Notes: generated from the sequence alone by a model not told the origin. A stretch of 64,000 bases of DNA from Hyphomonas sp. (GCA_017792365.1 CP051229.1:1488001-1552000); one strand, 5' to 3'; shown: positions 1 through 9,395, counted from the stretch's first letter. Numbers and translations: made by a program.

Positions 1-1744
1 CAGGCGGCCGCAACCCGCCAGATGATGCAGCACGAACGCGCCGAACCCGCCGACCGAACCCTCTTCAATCGTCAGCAGAACCTCGTGGTCCCGCGCCAGC
101 CGCTCGACCAGCTCGGTATCCAGCGGCTTGGCGAAGCGCGCATCGGCGACCGTCGTCGACAGCCCCTGCGCGCCCAGCATGTCCGCCGCCTTCAGGGCCT
201 CCGGCAGGCGCGCGCCGAACGACAGGATCGCAACTGACGTCCCTTCGCGCACAACGCGCCCCTTGCCGATCTCGAGCGGCTGCGGGTCGTCCAGCATCTC
301 CAGCCCAACGCCATTGCCACGCGGATAGCGGAACGCCGAAGGCCGGTCATCGATCAGGTGCGCCGTCGCCACCATGCGCTGCAGCTCGACCTCGTCCGCC
401 GACGCCATCAGCACCATGCCCGGCAGCGCGCCGAGAAACCCGACATCGAACGAACCCGCGTGCGTCGGACCATCCGCGCCGACGAGCCCCGCCCGGTCGA
501 TCGCAAATCGCACCGGCAGGTTCTGGATCGCAACGTCATGCACCACGCTGTCGTAACCGCGCTGCAGGAAGGTCGAATAGATCGCCGCGAACGGCCGCAT
601 GCCATCAGCCGCCAGCGCCGCGGCAAACGTCACCGCATGCTGCTCGGCGATGCCGACGTCGAAACACCGCTTCGGAAACTTCTCGCCGAACTTGTCCAGA
701 CCCGTGCCAGACGGCATCGCGGCGGTGATGCCGACAACGCGCTCATCTTTCTCGGCGATCCGGATCAGCTCATTGGCGAACACGCTGGTGTAGGACGGCG
801 GACCCGCAGCGCCCTTGGCCTGCTCGCCGGTGACGACATTGAACTTCGAGACGCCATGATACTTGTCCGGCGCATTCTCGGCGTGCTCGTAACCCTTGCC
901 CTTCTGCGTCACGACATGGACCAGCACCGGCCCGTTCTCCATGCGCCGCACATTGTCCAGAACCGGGATCAGCGTATCGAGATCGTGCCCGTCGATCGGC
1001 CCGACATAATAAAAAGCCCAGCGCATCGAAGAGATCGCCGCCCGTGGCGAAGCCGCGCGCATAATGCTCGGCCTTCTTCGCCGGCTTCTCCAGACCGATG
1101 GTCCGCGCCACGCTCCGCGCCGCCTTGCGCAAGGAGCGATAGCCCTTTGATGAAACGGTGCGCGAGAGCAGGTGGCTCATGGCGCCAACCGGCGGGGCGA
1201 TCGACATGTCGTTGTCGTTGAGGATCACCACCATGCGCGAATGCATGCCGCCGGCATTGTTCAACGCTTCATAGATCATGCCCGCGCTCAGCGCGCCGTC
1301 GCCAACCACCGAGACGACATGATTGTCCTTGCCCATCAGGTCGCGCGCGACGGCGAACCCGGTCCCCGCCGAAACCGACGTCCCGGCGTGCGCTGCACCG
1401 AACGGATCGTATTCGCTCTCCGCCCGCTTGGTGAAACCGGACAGCCCGTCCTTCTGGCGCAGCGTCCGGATGCGGTCGCGCCGCCCGGTCAGGATCTTGT
1501 GCGGATAGGCCTGGTGCCCGACATCCCAGATCAGGCGGTCATCCGGCGTGTTGAACACGGAATGGATCGCCACGGTCAGCTCGACCACGCCAAGCCCGGC
1601 CCCAAGATGCCCGCCCGTCACCGAAACCGCGCGGATCGTTTCCTCGCGCAGCTCATCGGCGATCTTCTTCAGATCCTCTCGCGATCGCCCGCGCAGGTCC
1701 GCAGGAACTGATATCTGGTCGAGAAGCGGGGTTGAGCTGGTCAT
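1..1744 (-). CDS. dxs: 1-deoxy-D-xylulose-5-phosphate synthase (partial, one frameshift)
   Basis: Condenses pyruvate and glyceraldehyde-3-phosphate to DXP, the first step of the MEP isoprenoid pathway, using thiamine diphosphate in the cytosol. The thiamine-binding segment GDGALSAG lies near residues 148-155, and [11 protein letters not shown], holding the catalytic glutamate, is readable further on. The frame breaks after about residue 243: a run of five A at 1011-1015 has one base more than the frame needs, and the family sequence (YYVG, then [20 protein letters not shown]) continues in the next frame down to base 1. The 3' end lies outside the window; about 577 of the usual 640 residues are present. 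It is last in the xseB-ispA-dxs operon, 31 bp after ispA. Identity is certain; whether the frameshift is real is not. Confidence 0.95.
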
Positions 1745-1775
1745 ATCGCTCTTGTTCTAAGACAAAACAGATTAA

Positions 1776-2681
1776 TTAGTGGCGGCGATTGAGCACAAAG
1801 TCGACCGTTTGCAGCAATGTAGTGGCTCGCACACCGAAGGAAGCGAGGTGCTGCTTCGCCTGTGCGGCGAGATAGCGCACCCGGTCTCGCGCTCCATCCA
1901 CCCCCAGGATCGAAACGAAGTTCACCTTGCCGGCTGCTTCGTCCTTCGCCACGGCCTTGCCCAACTCGGCCTCTTCGCCCTCAACGTCCAGCAGGTCATC
2001 GACAATCTGGAAGGCGAGGCCGAGATCGTTGGTGTAACCCGCAATCGCATGCCGCTCGCTCTCCAGCGCGCCGCCAAGCAGCGCACCGACCTCGCCCGCG
2101 CATGAAATCAGCGCGCCCGTCTTCAGCTTCTGCATCCGGGTCAGAACTTGCAGCGGCTCCTTGTCCCCGGGCGCCGGCGCCATGTCGATCATCTGCCCGC
2201 CAACCATCCCGCGGGCGCCGGATGCGATCGCCAGCCGCTCCACCAGCCGGCACCGCATGATCGCGTCGCGATGCGTCTCGGGCGACGCCATGATCTCGAA
2301 CGCCAGCGATAACAGCGCATCGCCCGCCAGCACCGCCGTCGCCTCGTCGAACGCCCGGTGCACGGTCGGCTGCCCCCGCCGGAAATCATCGTCATCCATG
2401 CACGGCAGGTCGTCATGGATCAGCGAGTAGGCGTGCACGCACTCCACCGCCGCCGCCGCCCGCAGCAACGCCTTCTCCTGCGCACCGAACATGCGCCCGA
2501 CCTCGATCGCGATGAACGGACGAAGCCGCTTGCCCTGGCCCAGCGCCCCATGACGCATCGCGCGCATCAGCTGCGCCTCAGGACCCTCGGCAGGCGGAAT
2601 CAGCTGGTCGAGCGCAACCGTGATCCGGTCGCCGATCTCGTTCAGCCGCTGCAGGAATTTTTCGCTGACCTCAGCGCTCAT
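1776..2681 (-). CDS. ispA: (2E,6E)-farnesyl diphosphate synthase
   Basis: Short-chain polyprenyl synthase that adds isopentenyl diphosphate to dimethylallyl and geranyl diphosphate to make farnesyl diphosphate in the cytosol. The 301 residues match the family length. The first aspartate-rich motif is in LIHDDLPCMDDDDFRRG (around residues 92-108) and the second in FQIVDDLLDVEG (around 228-239); both bind the Mg-diphosphate. The residues before the first motif (HAYSLIHDD) are typical of FPP/GPP synthases of the IspA type. It sits between xseB (51 bp upstream) and dxs (31 bp downstream) on the same strand, the usual alphaproteobacterial isoprenoid operon, so co-transcription is likely. Confidence 0.96.
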   Translation of the reverse strand: MSAEVSEKFLQRLNEIGDRITVALDQLIPPAEGPEAQLMRAMRHGALGQGKRLRPFIAIEVGRMFGAQEKALLRAAAAVECVHAYSLIHDDLPCMDDDDFRRGQPTVHRAFDEATAVLAGDALLSLAFEIMASPETHRDAIMRCRLVERLAIASGARGMVGGQMIDMAPAPGDKEPLQVLTRMQKLKTGALISCAGEVGALLGGALESERHAIAGYTNDLGLAFQIVDDLLDVEGEEAELGKAVAKDEAAGKVNFVSILGVDGARDRVRYLAAQAKQHLASFGVRATTLLQTVDFVLNRRH

Positions 2682-2732
2682 CTGCCGCTTTCATCCTGTT
2701 CGTCATCAATGGGCGAGCAAGCGCACGTCGCG

Positions 2733-2987
2733 CTATTCGGAATCGCCCGGCTCAACGCCCTTGGGGCCATCCGGTCCCAGGACGATCTTCTCGACCTTCA
2801 GCTCGGCTTCCTTGAGCTTCTTCTCGCAATGCGCCTTCAGCTCTGCGCCGCGTTCATAGATGCGAATGGAATCCTCAAGCGGCACATCGCCAGCCTCGAG
2901 CTTGCGCACGATCTGCTCGAGCTGCGCAAGCGCATCCTCGAAACTCATCGACGCCACTTCCTTCGCCTTCGCGGCGCTTTCTGCCAT
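2733..2987 (-). CDS. xseB: Exodeoxyribonuclease VII small subunit
   Basis: Small subunit of the exonuclease VII complex, which degrades single-stranded DNA in both directions together with XseA. The 84-residue protein contains the family core [19 protein letters not shown] followed by PLEDSI and a long helical, charged coiled-coil segment ([19 protein letters not shown]), as expected for this subunit that wraps the large subunit. The C-terminal tail is acidic. It is first in an operon with ispA and dxs; that order is conserved in many Proteobacteria. The large subunit gene is not in this window. Confidence 0.95.
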   Translation of the reverse strand: MAESAAKAKEVASMSFEDALAQLEQIVRKLEAGDVPLEDSIRIYERGAELKAHCEKKLKEAELKVEKIVLGPDGPKGVEPGDSE

Positions 2988-3175
2988 GCCTCATCTCCCT
3001 GGCTAGCGCGCCAGCATAGAAAGCCCGCCGCCTCCTCACAATGCGCAGATGGTCCATATCAACAATCGAGACTCCGGCCCCGCAGCAACGCTGTCCCACC
3101 GGTTTGTCCGCATCCCCGACCAACATAAGACAGTGAATGCCGGGTAGAGCCCGCACGCGTGAAACCAGTCCCCCT

Positions 3176-3284
3176 GACCCCAGCCTGCGCTGGGGACGCG
3201 TGACGACAGTCACGCTTCAAACGGCAAGAAATTCGAAATCGGGAAGCGTCTCGAAGAGACGCGTCCCCAGCGCAGGCTGGGGTC
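3176..3284. repeat. Nested palindromic repeat pair (REP/BIME-like)
   Basis: A 26-nt sequence at 3176-3201 recurs as an exact reverse complement at 3259-3284, with 57 nt between. Each arm is itself a hairpin: CCCCAGC-CTGC-GCTGGGG at 3178-3195 and its mirror at 3265-3282. A third hairpin, GCGTCTC-GAA-GAGACGC, lies at 3246-3262. The element fills the gap between xseB and the convergently placed end of the next gene unit, with no T-tract, so it looks like an extragenic palindromic element rather than a simple terminator. Confidence 0.85.
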
Positions 3285-3346
3285 CAGCACCACCAGGCAA
3301 CCATCCGGCATCGAAAGCCCCAACCTCACCCCCCGAACAAAGCAAC

Positions 3347-3994
3347 CTAACGCCGCTTCTCATAAACCCTGTACGACCAGTAACTGTCCCCGCCATCCCG
3401 GACGCACGTCCAGCCGCGCCGCTCCAGCGGACGCTTCAGCATGCGGTTGAACCAGCCATGCGCGGCCACCACCACCGGATCGCCCTTGTTCGCCGCCTCG
3501 ATCAGAACATCTGCAGCAGCCCCCGCACGCCGGCGCGTTTCCTCCACGGCCTCCTCGCCATGAGCATGGCCCATCAGCCACGACAGCCGCGCCGCCTTGT
3601 TCCAGGTGCGCGGCAGGAACCGAACCGCCGGCGACCAGCGCGGCGGCGGCAAGGGCGCCTCATTGAACACCGGCAGCGAGACGATCTTGCGACCCTTGGC
3701 GATCTTGGCCGCTGTCTCGATGGCCCGCGGCCGCATGCTCGAAAAGAACGTCACCTGCCCCTCGGCCTCGGCCAGCAGCGTCGGCGGAACTTCCTGGCCC
3801 GGCTCCAGCGACCCGGCCTCATACCGCGCCCACCAGTCGCAATACGACTGCCAGTCCAGCCGCGGACCAACATCACGATCAAGCGCGGGCTTGCCGTGCC
3901 TGACCACGATGATCCGTCCGGGCGCCTTGACGCCCTGCGATGAGCTTGCGCGTGTCACCGGCGCATCCATGCCCGCCAATCCGAAGAAACCCAA
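3347..3994 (-). CDS. Histidine phosphatase family protein (phosphoglycerate mutase-like)
   Basis: Member of the histidine phosphatase superfamily, which transfers a phosphoryl group through a histidine in an RHG motif; the substrate cannot be told. The RHG motif is in IIVVRHGKPALDRD near residues 29-42, a second conserved arginine is in SSMRPRAIETA, and the second catalytic histidine is in VVVAAHGWFNRM near the C-terminus. At 215 residues it is within the family range. The start used here (3994) gives an N-terminal tail of about 28 residues; an internal methionine at 3970 is an alternative. It is downstream of, and on the same strand as, the 4.1-6.6 kb genes but separated by 103 bp. Confidence 0.85.
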   Translation of the reverse strand: MGFFGLAGMDAPVTRASSSQGVKAPGRIIVVRHGKPALDRDVGPRLDWQSYCDWWARYEAGSLEPGQEVPPTLLAEAEGQVTFFSSMRPRAIETAAKIAKGRKIVSLPVFNEAPLPPPRWSPAVRFLPRTWNKAARLSWLMGHAHGEEAVEETRRRAGAAADVLIEAANKGDPVVVAAHGWFNRMLKRPLERRGWTCVRDGGDSYWSYRVYEKRR

Positions 3995-4097
3995 CCGCGT
4001 CAGCCGAATGCCCCAGCGTCCCGCCCACTGCTTAGAGCAATCCGCATATCGCTCAAGCCTGTAATCGGTCGCAGATCGCCCCGGTATTTACCTTAGG

Positions 4098-4517
4098 TCA
4101 GGTCGCGAACAGCTGGGCCATGTCGGCGAAGCACTTGAACTCCAGCGCATTGCCCGCCGGATCGAGCAGGAAGAACGTGCCCTGTTCGCCCGGCTGCCCG
4201 GCAAACCGCACATTCGGCTCGATGATGAAATCGACGCCCGCCGCCTCCAGCCGGTCCGCCAGCGCGCGCCAGTCGGCGGGATCCATCACCACGCCGAAAT
4301 GCCGGACCGGCACGTCGTGCCCATCCACCGCATTGGTCTCGGCCCGCCCGCACTCCTCGGGCGCAAAATGCGTCACCAGCTGATGGCCAAAGAAATCGAA
4401 GTCGATCCAGCTCTCCGAGCGCCGCCCGCGCGCGCACCCGATCAGGTCGCCATAGAAGGCTTCCGCCTTCACGAGGTCATCGACCGGGATCGCAAGGTGA
4501 AAAACCGGCCCGGCCAT
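4098..4517 (-). CDS. VOC (glyoxalase/dioxygenase fold) family protein
   Basis: Vicinal oxygen chelate fold protein of about 139 residues with two beta-alpha-beta-beta-beta modules: FHLAIPVDDLVKAEAFYGDLIGC begins the first, and VRHFGVVMDPADWRALADRL the second. The histidine in FHLAI, the glutamate in ALEFK and HFG residues suggest a metal site. The C-terminal TFFLLDPAGNALEFKCF is the standard end of the family. The function may be detoxification or ring cleavage; the substrate is unknown. The ATG at 4517 is preferred over the one at 4535 because it aligns with the family start and leaves an 8-bp gap after lepB instead of an overlap, suggesting translational coupling. Confidence 0.88.
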   Translation of the reverse strand: MAGPVFHLAIPVDDLVKAEAFYGDLIGCARGRRSESWIDFDFFGHQLVTHFAPEECGRAETNAVDGHDVPVRHFGVVMDPADWRALADRLEAAGVDFIIEPNVRFAGQPGEQGTFFLLDPAGNALEFKCFADMAQLFAT

Positions 4518-4524
4518 GCTCCGC

Positions 4525-5403
4525 CTAGAGCCCACGCCACAGGCGCGGCGCGGCGCACTCGGCCCCGGGCGCCTTGCGGCAGCGGTGCAGGGTGAACAGC
4601 ACCGTATCCGCCCGGCCGATCAGATGATCCATCGGCACATAGCCCACCGCCGGATCATCGGTCGGCGCGACCGACGCATTGCGCCAGCCCTCCGCGAACA
4701 TCTCCGCCATGCCCGGATGGCCCGAAGGCGCACGGCTGTCTTCTGAATTGTCGCGGTTGTCGCCCATCATGAACACGTGCCCCTCCGGCACCGTGAAGAT
4801 CGGCGTCCAGTCCAGCCGCTGCGTGTTCGAGAATTCATGGATCAGGTGCGGCTCATCCTCGCCGGGCAGCTGCTCGGAATACTCGATCGCCGTCACCGGC
4901 ATCCGGTCGCGATCGCTCTGCACATACGTCACCCGGCGCACTTCCTCGCGCGGCACTTCATCGCCGTTCAGATACAGCCGCCCGTTGCGCATCTGCACCC
5001 GGTCGCCGGGAAGCCCGATCAGCCGCTTGATCATCACCCGGTTGCTGTTGGGATGCTGGAACACGATCACGTCGCCGCGCTTGGGCTGCGACTTCAGCCA
5101 CCGCTCATCGGGATTGTCCGGATCATCGCCAATGAACCACCTTCCGATCCCGAACGGCGCGGAATTGCGGTCATACCCATACGCAAACTTCGAAACCGCC
5201 ACCCGGTCGCCAACCTGCAGCGCGGGCACCATGCTCTCCGATGGAATCGAGCGCAGCTCATAGACGAAGGTCGAAAACACCAGCCAGAACGGCACGAACA
5301 CGGCGATCGTCAGGCCGGTCTCGCGCACCTCGTGCAGCAGACGCTTCACCCACGTCTTTTCTTCTGCCGCATCAGCGGTTTCCGAAGCGGTTTCACCAGC
5401 CAT
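4525..5403 (-). CDS. lepB: Signal peptidase I
   Basis: Membrane serine protease that cleaves signal peptides from secreted proteins on the periplasmic face of the inner membrane. A hydrophobic anchor (TIAVFVPFWLVFSTFVY, residues about 33-49) precedes the catalytic serine in RSIPSESMVPAL (box B). The catalytic lysine is in NRVMIKRLIGLPGDRV (box D), and GDNRDNSEDSR near the C-terminus is box E. Length 292 aa fits the single-anchor alphaproteobacterial type. The VOC gene follows 8 bp downstream. The partner genes often found with lepB (acpS, rnc, era) are not adjacent here. Confidence 0.95.
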   Translation of the reverse strand: MAGETASETADAAEEKTWVKRLLHEVRETGLTIAVFVPFWLVFSTFVYELRSIPSESMVPALQVGDRVAVSKFAYGYDRNSAPFGIGRWFIGDDPDNPDERWLKSQPKRGDVIVFQHPNSNRVMIKRLIGLPGDRVQMRNGRLYLNGDEVPREEVRRVTYVQSDRDRMPVTAIEYSEQLPGEDEPHLIHEFSNTQRLDWTPIFTVPEGHVFMMGDNRDNSEDSRAPSGHPGMAEMFAEGWRNASVAPTDDPAVGYVPMDHLIGRADTVLFTLHRCRKAPGAECAAPRLWRGL

Positions 5404-5510
5404 CTACCTAATCACCCTGAAACCGCACGCCTGTCTTGCCTTGGAAGACCCGGATTGAAATCGATCGTCCGCCGCCAAAGCGGCAATCAGCTATAACCCG
5501 GGCCAGCCCG

Positions 5511-6563
5511 TCAACCCGCCCGGCTGTAGAGAACTTCATCATTTACCCGACTGGATACCACGTCTCCACGCGCCTTGAGGCAGTTGAGATGGGCAATCGT
5601 CTCTCCCGTCGCCATCCCGATCACGTCCGAACCGATCTTCCGCGCGAACATCGCCCCGAACAGGTCGACCGCACGCTTGGGCTCGTCCAGCCGATCAAGG
5701 ATGCGCCTCATGGCCGTTTCGTGTCCGTCCATCAGCGCCTGCAGCCGTCGATGCACGCCCTTGAACGGCTCGTTATGCGCCGGCAACACCAACACGTCCT
5801 CTGGCAAAAGGTCGCGCAGCTTGGCGCACGAATTCAGCCAGTCCTGCAACGGATTGCCCTCAGGCTCGGTCGGAAACACCGACACGTTCGATGAAATCCG
5901 CGGCAGGATCTGGTCGCCCGAGATGAAGACGTTCAGCTCCTCGCACCACAGGCAGGCGTGATGCGGCGAATGTCCGCTGCCCGTCACCACCTTCCAGGTC
6001 CGACCGCCAATCTCCAGCTCCAGCCCCTCGGACAAACGGCGATAGGAGTCAGGCAATTGCGTCACCGCGCGCCCGAACCCTCCAAACCGCTCAATGTAGC
6101 GATCCAGGTCGTCGCGCCCCCAGCCAGCCGCCCGATAGAAATCGATCCCCGCCTCGGGCGCATCCCGCCCCGTATCCGCCACCAGCATCCGGCAGGAAAT
6201 GTATTCCAGCTGCGTCATCCACAACGGACACTGGAACTTGCGCGTCATCCAGCCCGCCAGCCCGACATGGTCGGGATGCATGTGGGTCACGATCACCCGC
6301 TTCACCGGCCTGCCGCCCAGCTCGCCGTCAAACAGCGTCCGCCAGTGCGCCTTGGTCTCCGGCGTCGGAATGCCGGTGTCGACGATGGTCCAGCCATCGC
6401 CATCCTCCAGCGCCCAGAGGTTGATCCATTTCAGCGAAAACGGCAGCGGCATCCGCACCCAGTGGACGCCCTCGGCCACTTTCAGCGTCACGCCGGGCTC
6501 CGGCGGTTCGGCGAACGGATAATCATATCTCCGCTTGCCGGTCTTGCCTTCAAATCCATCCAT
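5511..6563 (-). CDS. MBL-fold metallo-hydrolase (GloB-like)
   Basis: Metallo-beta-lactamase-fold hydrolase, probably cytosolic. The metal motif is VTHMHPDHVGLAGWM (HxHxDH), followed by a histidine in GSGHSPHHACLW, an aspartate in VFISGDQILPRI and a later histidine in VLVLPAHNEPF. This order matches the glyoxalase II-like/SoxH group. The 350-residue length includes a C-terminal helical domain (LMDGHETAMRRILDRLDEPK, then KARGDVVSSR) seen in lactamase-fold proteins with a winged-helix tail. The start is set at ATG 6563, because the upstream 26 residues look non-coding and would reach the divergent gene at 6625. The substrate is unknown. Confidence 0.88.
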   Translation of the reverse strand: MDGFEGKTGKRRYDYPFAEPPEPGVTLKVAEGVHWVRMPLPFSLKWINLWALEDGDGWTIVDTGIPTPETKAHWRTLFDGELGGRPVKRVIVTHMHPDHVGLAGWMTRKFQCPLWMTQLEYISCRMLVADTGRDAPEAGIDFYRAAGWGRDDLDRYIERFGGFGRAVTQLPDSYRRLSEGLELEIGGRTWKVVTGSGHSPHHACLWCEELNVFISGDQILPRISSNVSVFPTEPEGNPLQDWLNSCAKLRDLLPEDVLVLPAHNEPFKGVHRRLQALMDGHETAMRRILDRLDEPKRAVDLFGAMFARKIGSDVIGMATGETIAHLNCLKARGDVVSSRVNDEVLYSRAG

Positions 6564-6624
6564 CAGGCTTATTCGCCCCACCCAGAGGCCAAGTCCAGCC
6601 CACTCAAGCCGCTCACGCCAGCAG

Positions 6625-6999
6625 ATGCCCTTCGATCCCAAACCGATCTACCAGCTCGTCGACGACATTCCCAAGGGGCAGGTCGCCTCCTACGGCATGA
6701 TCGCCAGCCTGCTCCCGGGCGTCACGGCTCGCATGGTCGGACGCGCCATGTCCCAGCTCGAGACCGGCTCGAAAACGCCCTGGCACCGGATCGTCCAGTC
6801 CGCCGGCACAATCGCCGAACGCCTCTCAGCCGACGTCCAGCGCGAAAAACTCAAGGAAGAGGGCGTCGATTTCAGGAAATCAGGCGCGGTCGACTGGTCC
6901 GCCTGCCGCTGGCAAGGCCCGTCCCAGCGCTGGATCGCCCGCACAGGCGCAGATCCCGAGCGCGTACTGGAAATCCTGGCGACATGGCCCCGACGCTAG
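6625..6999 (+). CDS. atl: Alkyltransferase-like protein (MGMT family, Cys replaced by Trp)
   Basis: Small protein of 124 residues with the DNA-binding domain of O6-alkylguanine-DNA alkyltransferases: IYQLVDDIPKGQVASYGMIA, then GVTARMVGRAMSQL for the arginine finger and recognition helix. The active-site PCHR of true alkyltransferases reads PWHR here (KTPWHRIVQSAG), so it cannot accept alkyl groups. Proteins of this ATL class bind alkylated guanine and hand the lesion to nucleotide excision repair. The ATG at 6625 begins the family sequence (PFDPKPIYQ) and is preferred over the ATG at 6535. Divergent from the MBL gene; uvrC is 29 kb away in the same window. Confidence 0.9.
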   Translation: MPFDPKPIYQLVDDIPKGQVASYGMIASLLPGVTARMVGRAMSQLETGSKTPWHRIVQSAGTIAERLSADVQREKLKEEGVDFRKSGAVDWSACRWQGPSQRWIARTGADPERVLEILATWPRR

Positions 7000-7319
7000 C
7001 CGCGCCGAACCGCGCCTGACGGCCCGGTAAAATCGTTTTGATGTTGCAATCGCAACCAGCGGCTGGACCAGCCGCCATCCCGCCACCTATATCTTCAGGG
7101 CGCTCAAAACCGGGAAGGTCGGCACGATCGCTCCGTCCCGAGACAAGGAAATCCCCTCGCGCGTCGCAGCAGCGGCGTTCGATCCCGCCGGCGCATGGAA
7201 GGCTCTGGAGTTCGCCGGCAGCTCCTGGATGACATGGAACCAACACTTGGCCCGGGCACGGGCTGCAAGTAACCGCCCTACGCCACCCGACCACCGACGT
7301 TTTCAAAGGAAGCCCTAGT
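7000..7319. other. Intergenic region without a convincing gene
   Basis: About 320 bp between the ATL gene and the YceI gene. A plus-strand frame from 7037 to about 7300 has amino-acid composition like a real protein (for example TSRHPATYIFRALKTGK) but begins directly after a TAA stop without a start codon and matches nothing I recognise. It may be the remnant of a gene. A good ribosome-binding sequence, AAAGGAAG, lies at 7306-7313 for the following YceI gene. Confidence 0.5.
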
Positions 7320-7940
7320 ATGCGCCGTACGCTTATCGCACTTGCCGCCGCCTCGGTCCTGGCTGCACCGGCCATCGCCCAGTCGGTCGACGCCCCCGCC
7401 GGCGTCTATGTGAACGACAAGACGCACTCCACCCTGATCTGGAAGATCAAGCACCAGGGCCTCTCGTGGTACACCGCGCGCTTCACCTCGTTCGACGCGG
7501 AGCTCGACTTCGACTCCGCCGACGTCACGAAGTCCTCCCTGCAGGTCACGATCGACCCGATGACCGTCGAAACCGACTACGAGGTCAATCGGCCGGAGGG
7601 CAACGACGCCGACTTCAGCAACGAGATCGCGACCGACGAGCGCTTCTTCAACGCAGGCGCCCATCCCGAAATCACCTTCACCTCCACCGCCATCGAAGCC
7701 ACCGGCGAAGATACGGCGAAAGTGACCGGCGATCTCACCTTCCTCGGCGTTACGAAGCCCGTCACCCTCGACGTCACGCTCAACGGCCATCGCAACGACC
7801 CGCGCCGCCAGAAGCACAAGCTCGGCTTCTCCGCGACCGGCGCGATCATGCGCTCCGAATGGGGCCTTGATGCGCTGATCCCGGCGCAGGGCGACGAGGT
7901 CCGTCTGGAGATCGAAACCGAATTCGTCGAAGCCGGCTGA
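7320..7940 (+). CDS. Periplasmic YceI family protein
   Basis: Lipocalin-like periplasmic protein that binds long polyisoprenoid or amide lipids. A Sec signal peptide (RRTLIALAAASVLAAPAIAQ, cleavage after AIAQ) is followed by the YceI domain: YVNDKTHSTLIWKIKHQGL, TSFDAELDF, then NAGAHPEITFTSTAIE and GDLTFLGVTKPVTLDV near the C-terminus, all family hallmarks. The length of 206 residues is normal. It is 37 bp upstream of a cytochrome b561-YceI fusion gene on the same strand, so the two form an operon of related function, plausibly isoprenoid or quinone handling in the periplasm (inference). Confidence 0.93.
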   Translation: MRRTLIALAAASVLAAPAIAQSVDAPAGVYVNDKTHSTLIWKIKHQGLSWYTARFTSFDAELDFDSADVTKSSLQVTIDPMTVETDYEVNRPEGNDADFSNEIATDERFFNAGAHPEITFTSTAIEATGEDTAKVTGDLTFLGVTKPVTLDVTLNGHRNDPRRQKHKLGFSATGAIMRSEWGLDALIPAQGDEVRLEIETEFVEAG

Positions 7941-7977
7941 ACCGGACAGATCCGGCCAGTCTCCCGAGCGCCATTCC

Positions 7978-9395
7978 ATGTCCGCTGCCGCCCAGCCCCG
8001 CTACACCGCCGTCGCCATTGCGCTTCACTGGCTGATCGCATTGGGCATCATCGGCATGATCGGCCTGGGCTGGTACATGGGCGACCTTGAGGACCGCGCC
8101 CAGCAATACGCGCTGACGCAGCTCCACAAGTCGTTCGGCATCACGATCCTTCTGCTTTCGGTCGCCCGACTGATCTGGCGGCTCGCCAACCCGCCGCCGG
8201 AAGAACCGCCAATGCCGGCATGGCAGGCGATGACGGCGAGGGTGACCCACATCGCCTTCTACGTCCTGATCATCGCCATGCCGCTGACGGGCTGGATCAT
8301 GGTCTCGGCCTCGCCGACCGAAATCCCGACCCGCCTCTTCCAGACCATACCGTGGGCCCACATACCCGGCCTCCCCAACCTGTCTGACGAGGCCAAGGAA
8401 GCCTTCGCCGTCCCGATCGAGTTCACCCACTCCAAAGCTCGCATGGGTCGCCATCGTCCTGCTCGTCATCCACGTCGCCGCCGCGCTCAAGCACCAGTTC
8501 CTCGACAAGGACAACCTGCTGGTCCGCATGATCCCCGGCGTGTTCGGCAGGACTAGCGGCCCGCCCCAGCCTTCACGCGGCTACCTCGCAGCCTTCGGCG
8601 CCGCCCTCATCGTCCTCGTCATCGCCGTCGCCGGCGCGCTGATGGCCGGCTCCAACACCCCGCCGGCCCCGTCCGCTCAGGAATCCGTTGCCGAAACAGC
8701 ACCGGACGCTGCGATCACCGAAACCGCCCCCAGCCGCCGGAATCCGAGGCCGCTGCTGCCGAAAACGCCGGGATCGGCACAGAATTGCCCGCTGAACCGC
8801 TGCCGGAGGCCCAGCCAACGGCCCCAGAACTCGCCCAGCAAGAGAATCCCTCCACGCCCCAGCCCGCCCCCGCGACGCCAGATCCGATCCCGACTGGACC
8901 GTCGACTACGCCAACTCCGAACTGGGTTTCACCGGCGCCTACATGGGCCGCGGATTCGCCGGCAAATTCGAAACATGGACAGCGCAGATCGCCTTCGATC
9001 CGGCCCGCCCGGCAGAAGCGGACATCCGTGTCGAGATCACCATGAACTCCGTCGCCACCGGCGAACCTTTCTACGATGAGAACGTCGTCCTCGGTGACTG
9101 GTTCGATGTCCGCAACCATCCGACTGCCGTCTTCACCGCCGACAGCGCCGCCAGCCTCGGCGACGATCGCTACCGCGCCGCCGGCCAGCTCAGCATCCGG
9201 GAGACCGCCCGACCTCTGGCCCTCGATTTCTCCCTTTCGATCTCCGGCGACACCGCCGAGGTGGAGGGCGAGGCGAAGCTGCAGCGCCTCGACTTCGCCG
9301 TCGGCGCCGACACGCTGACCGAACCGCGCGGCGAGGAGGACTGGGTCGCCGACGAGGTCACGGTCACCATCGACCTCGTCGCCGTCCGAGATTGA
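7978..9395 (+). CDS. Cytochrome b561 domain fused to a C-terminal YceI domain (three frameshifts)
   Basis: The N-terminal part is a four-helix di-haem cytochrome b561: IALHWLIALGIIGMIGLGWY, LHKSFGITILLLSVARLIWR, VTHIAFYVLIIAMPLTGWIM and WVAIVLLVIHVAAALKHQF, each with a haem-ligating histidine. A fifth hydrophobic segment and a proline/glutamate-rich linker lead to a periplasmic YceI domain (ELGFTGAYMGRGFAGKF through VRNHPTAVFTADSA). Three indels split it: an extra A at 8434-8436, a missing C in the run 8727-8731, and a missing C near 8884. With these repaired there is one frame of about 472 residues. Fusions of b561 and YceI are known in Proteobacteria and suggest electron transfer to a quinone-binding periplasmic domain. 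Confidence 0.85.

Noticed and set aside
7037-7300. Short gene upstream of the YceI gene
   Set aside because: The frame follows a stop with no usable start codon and matches no known protein; possibly a gene remnant.
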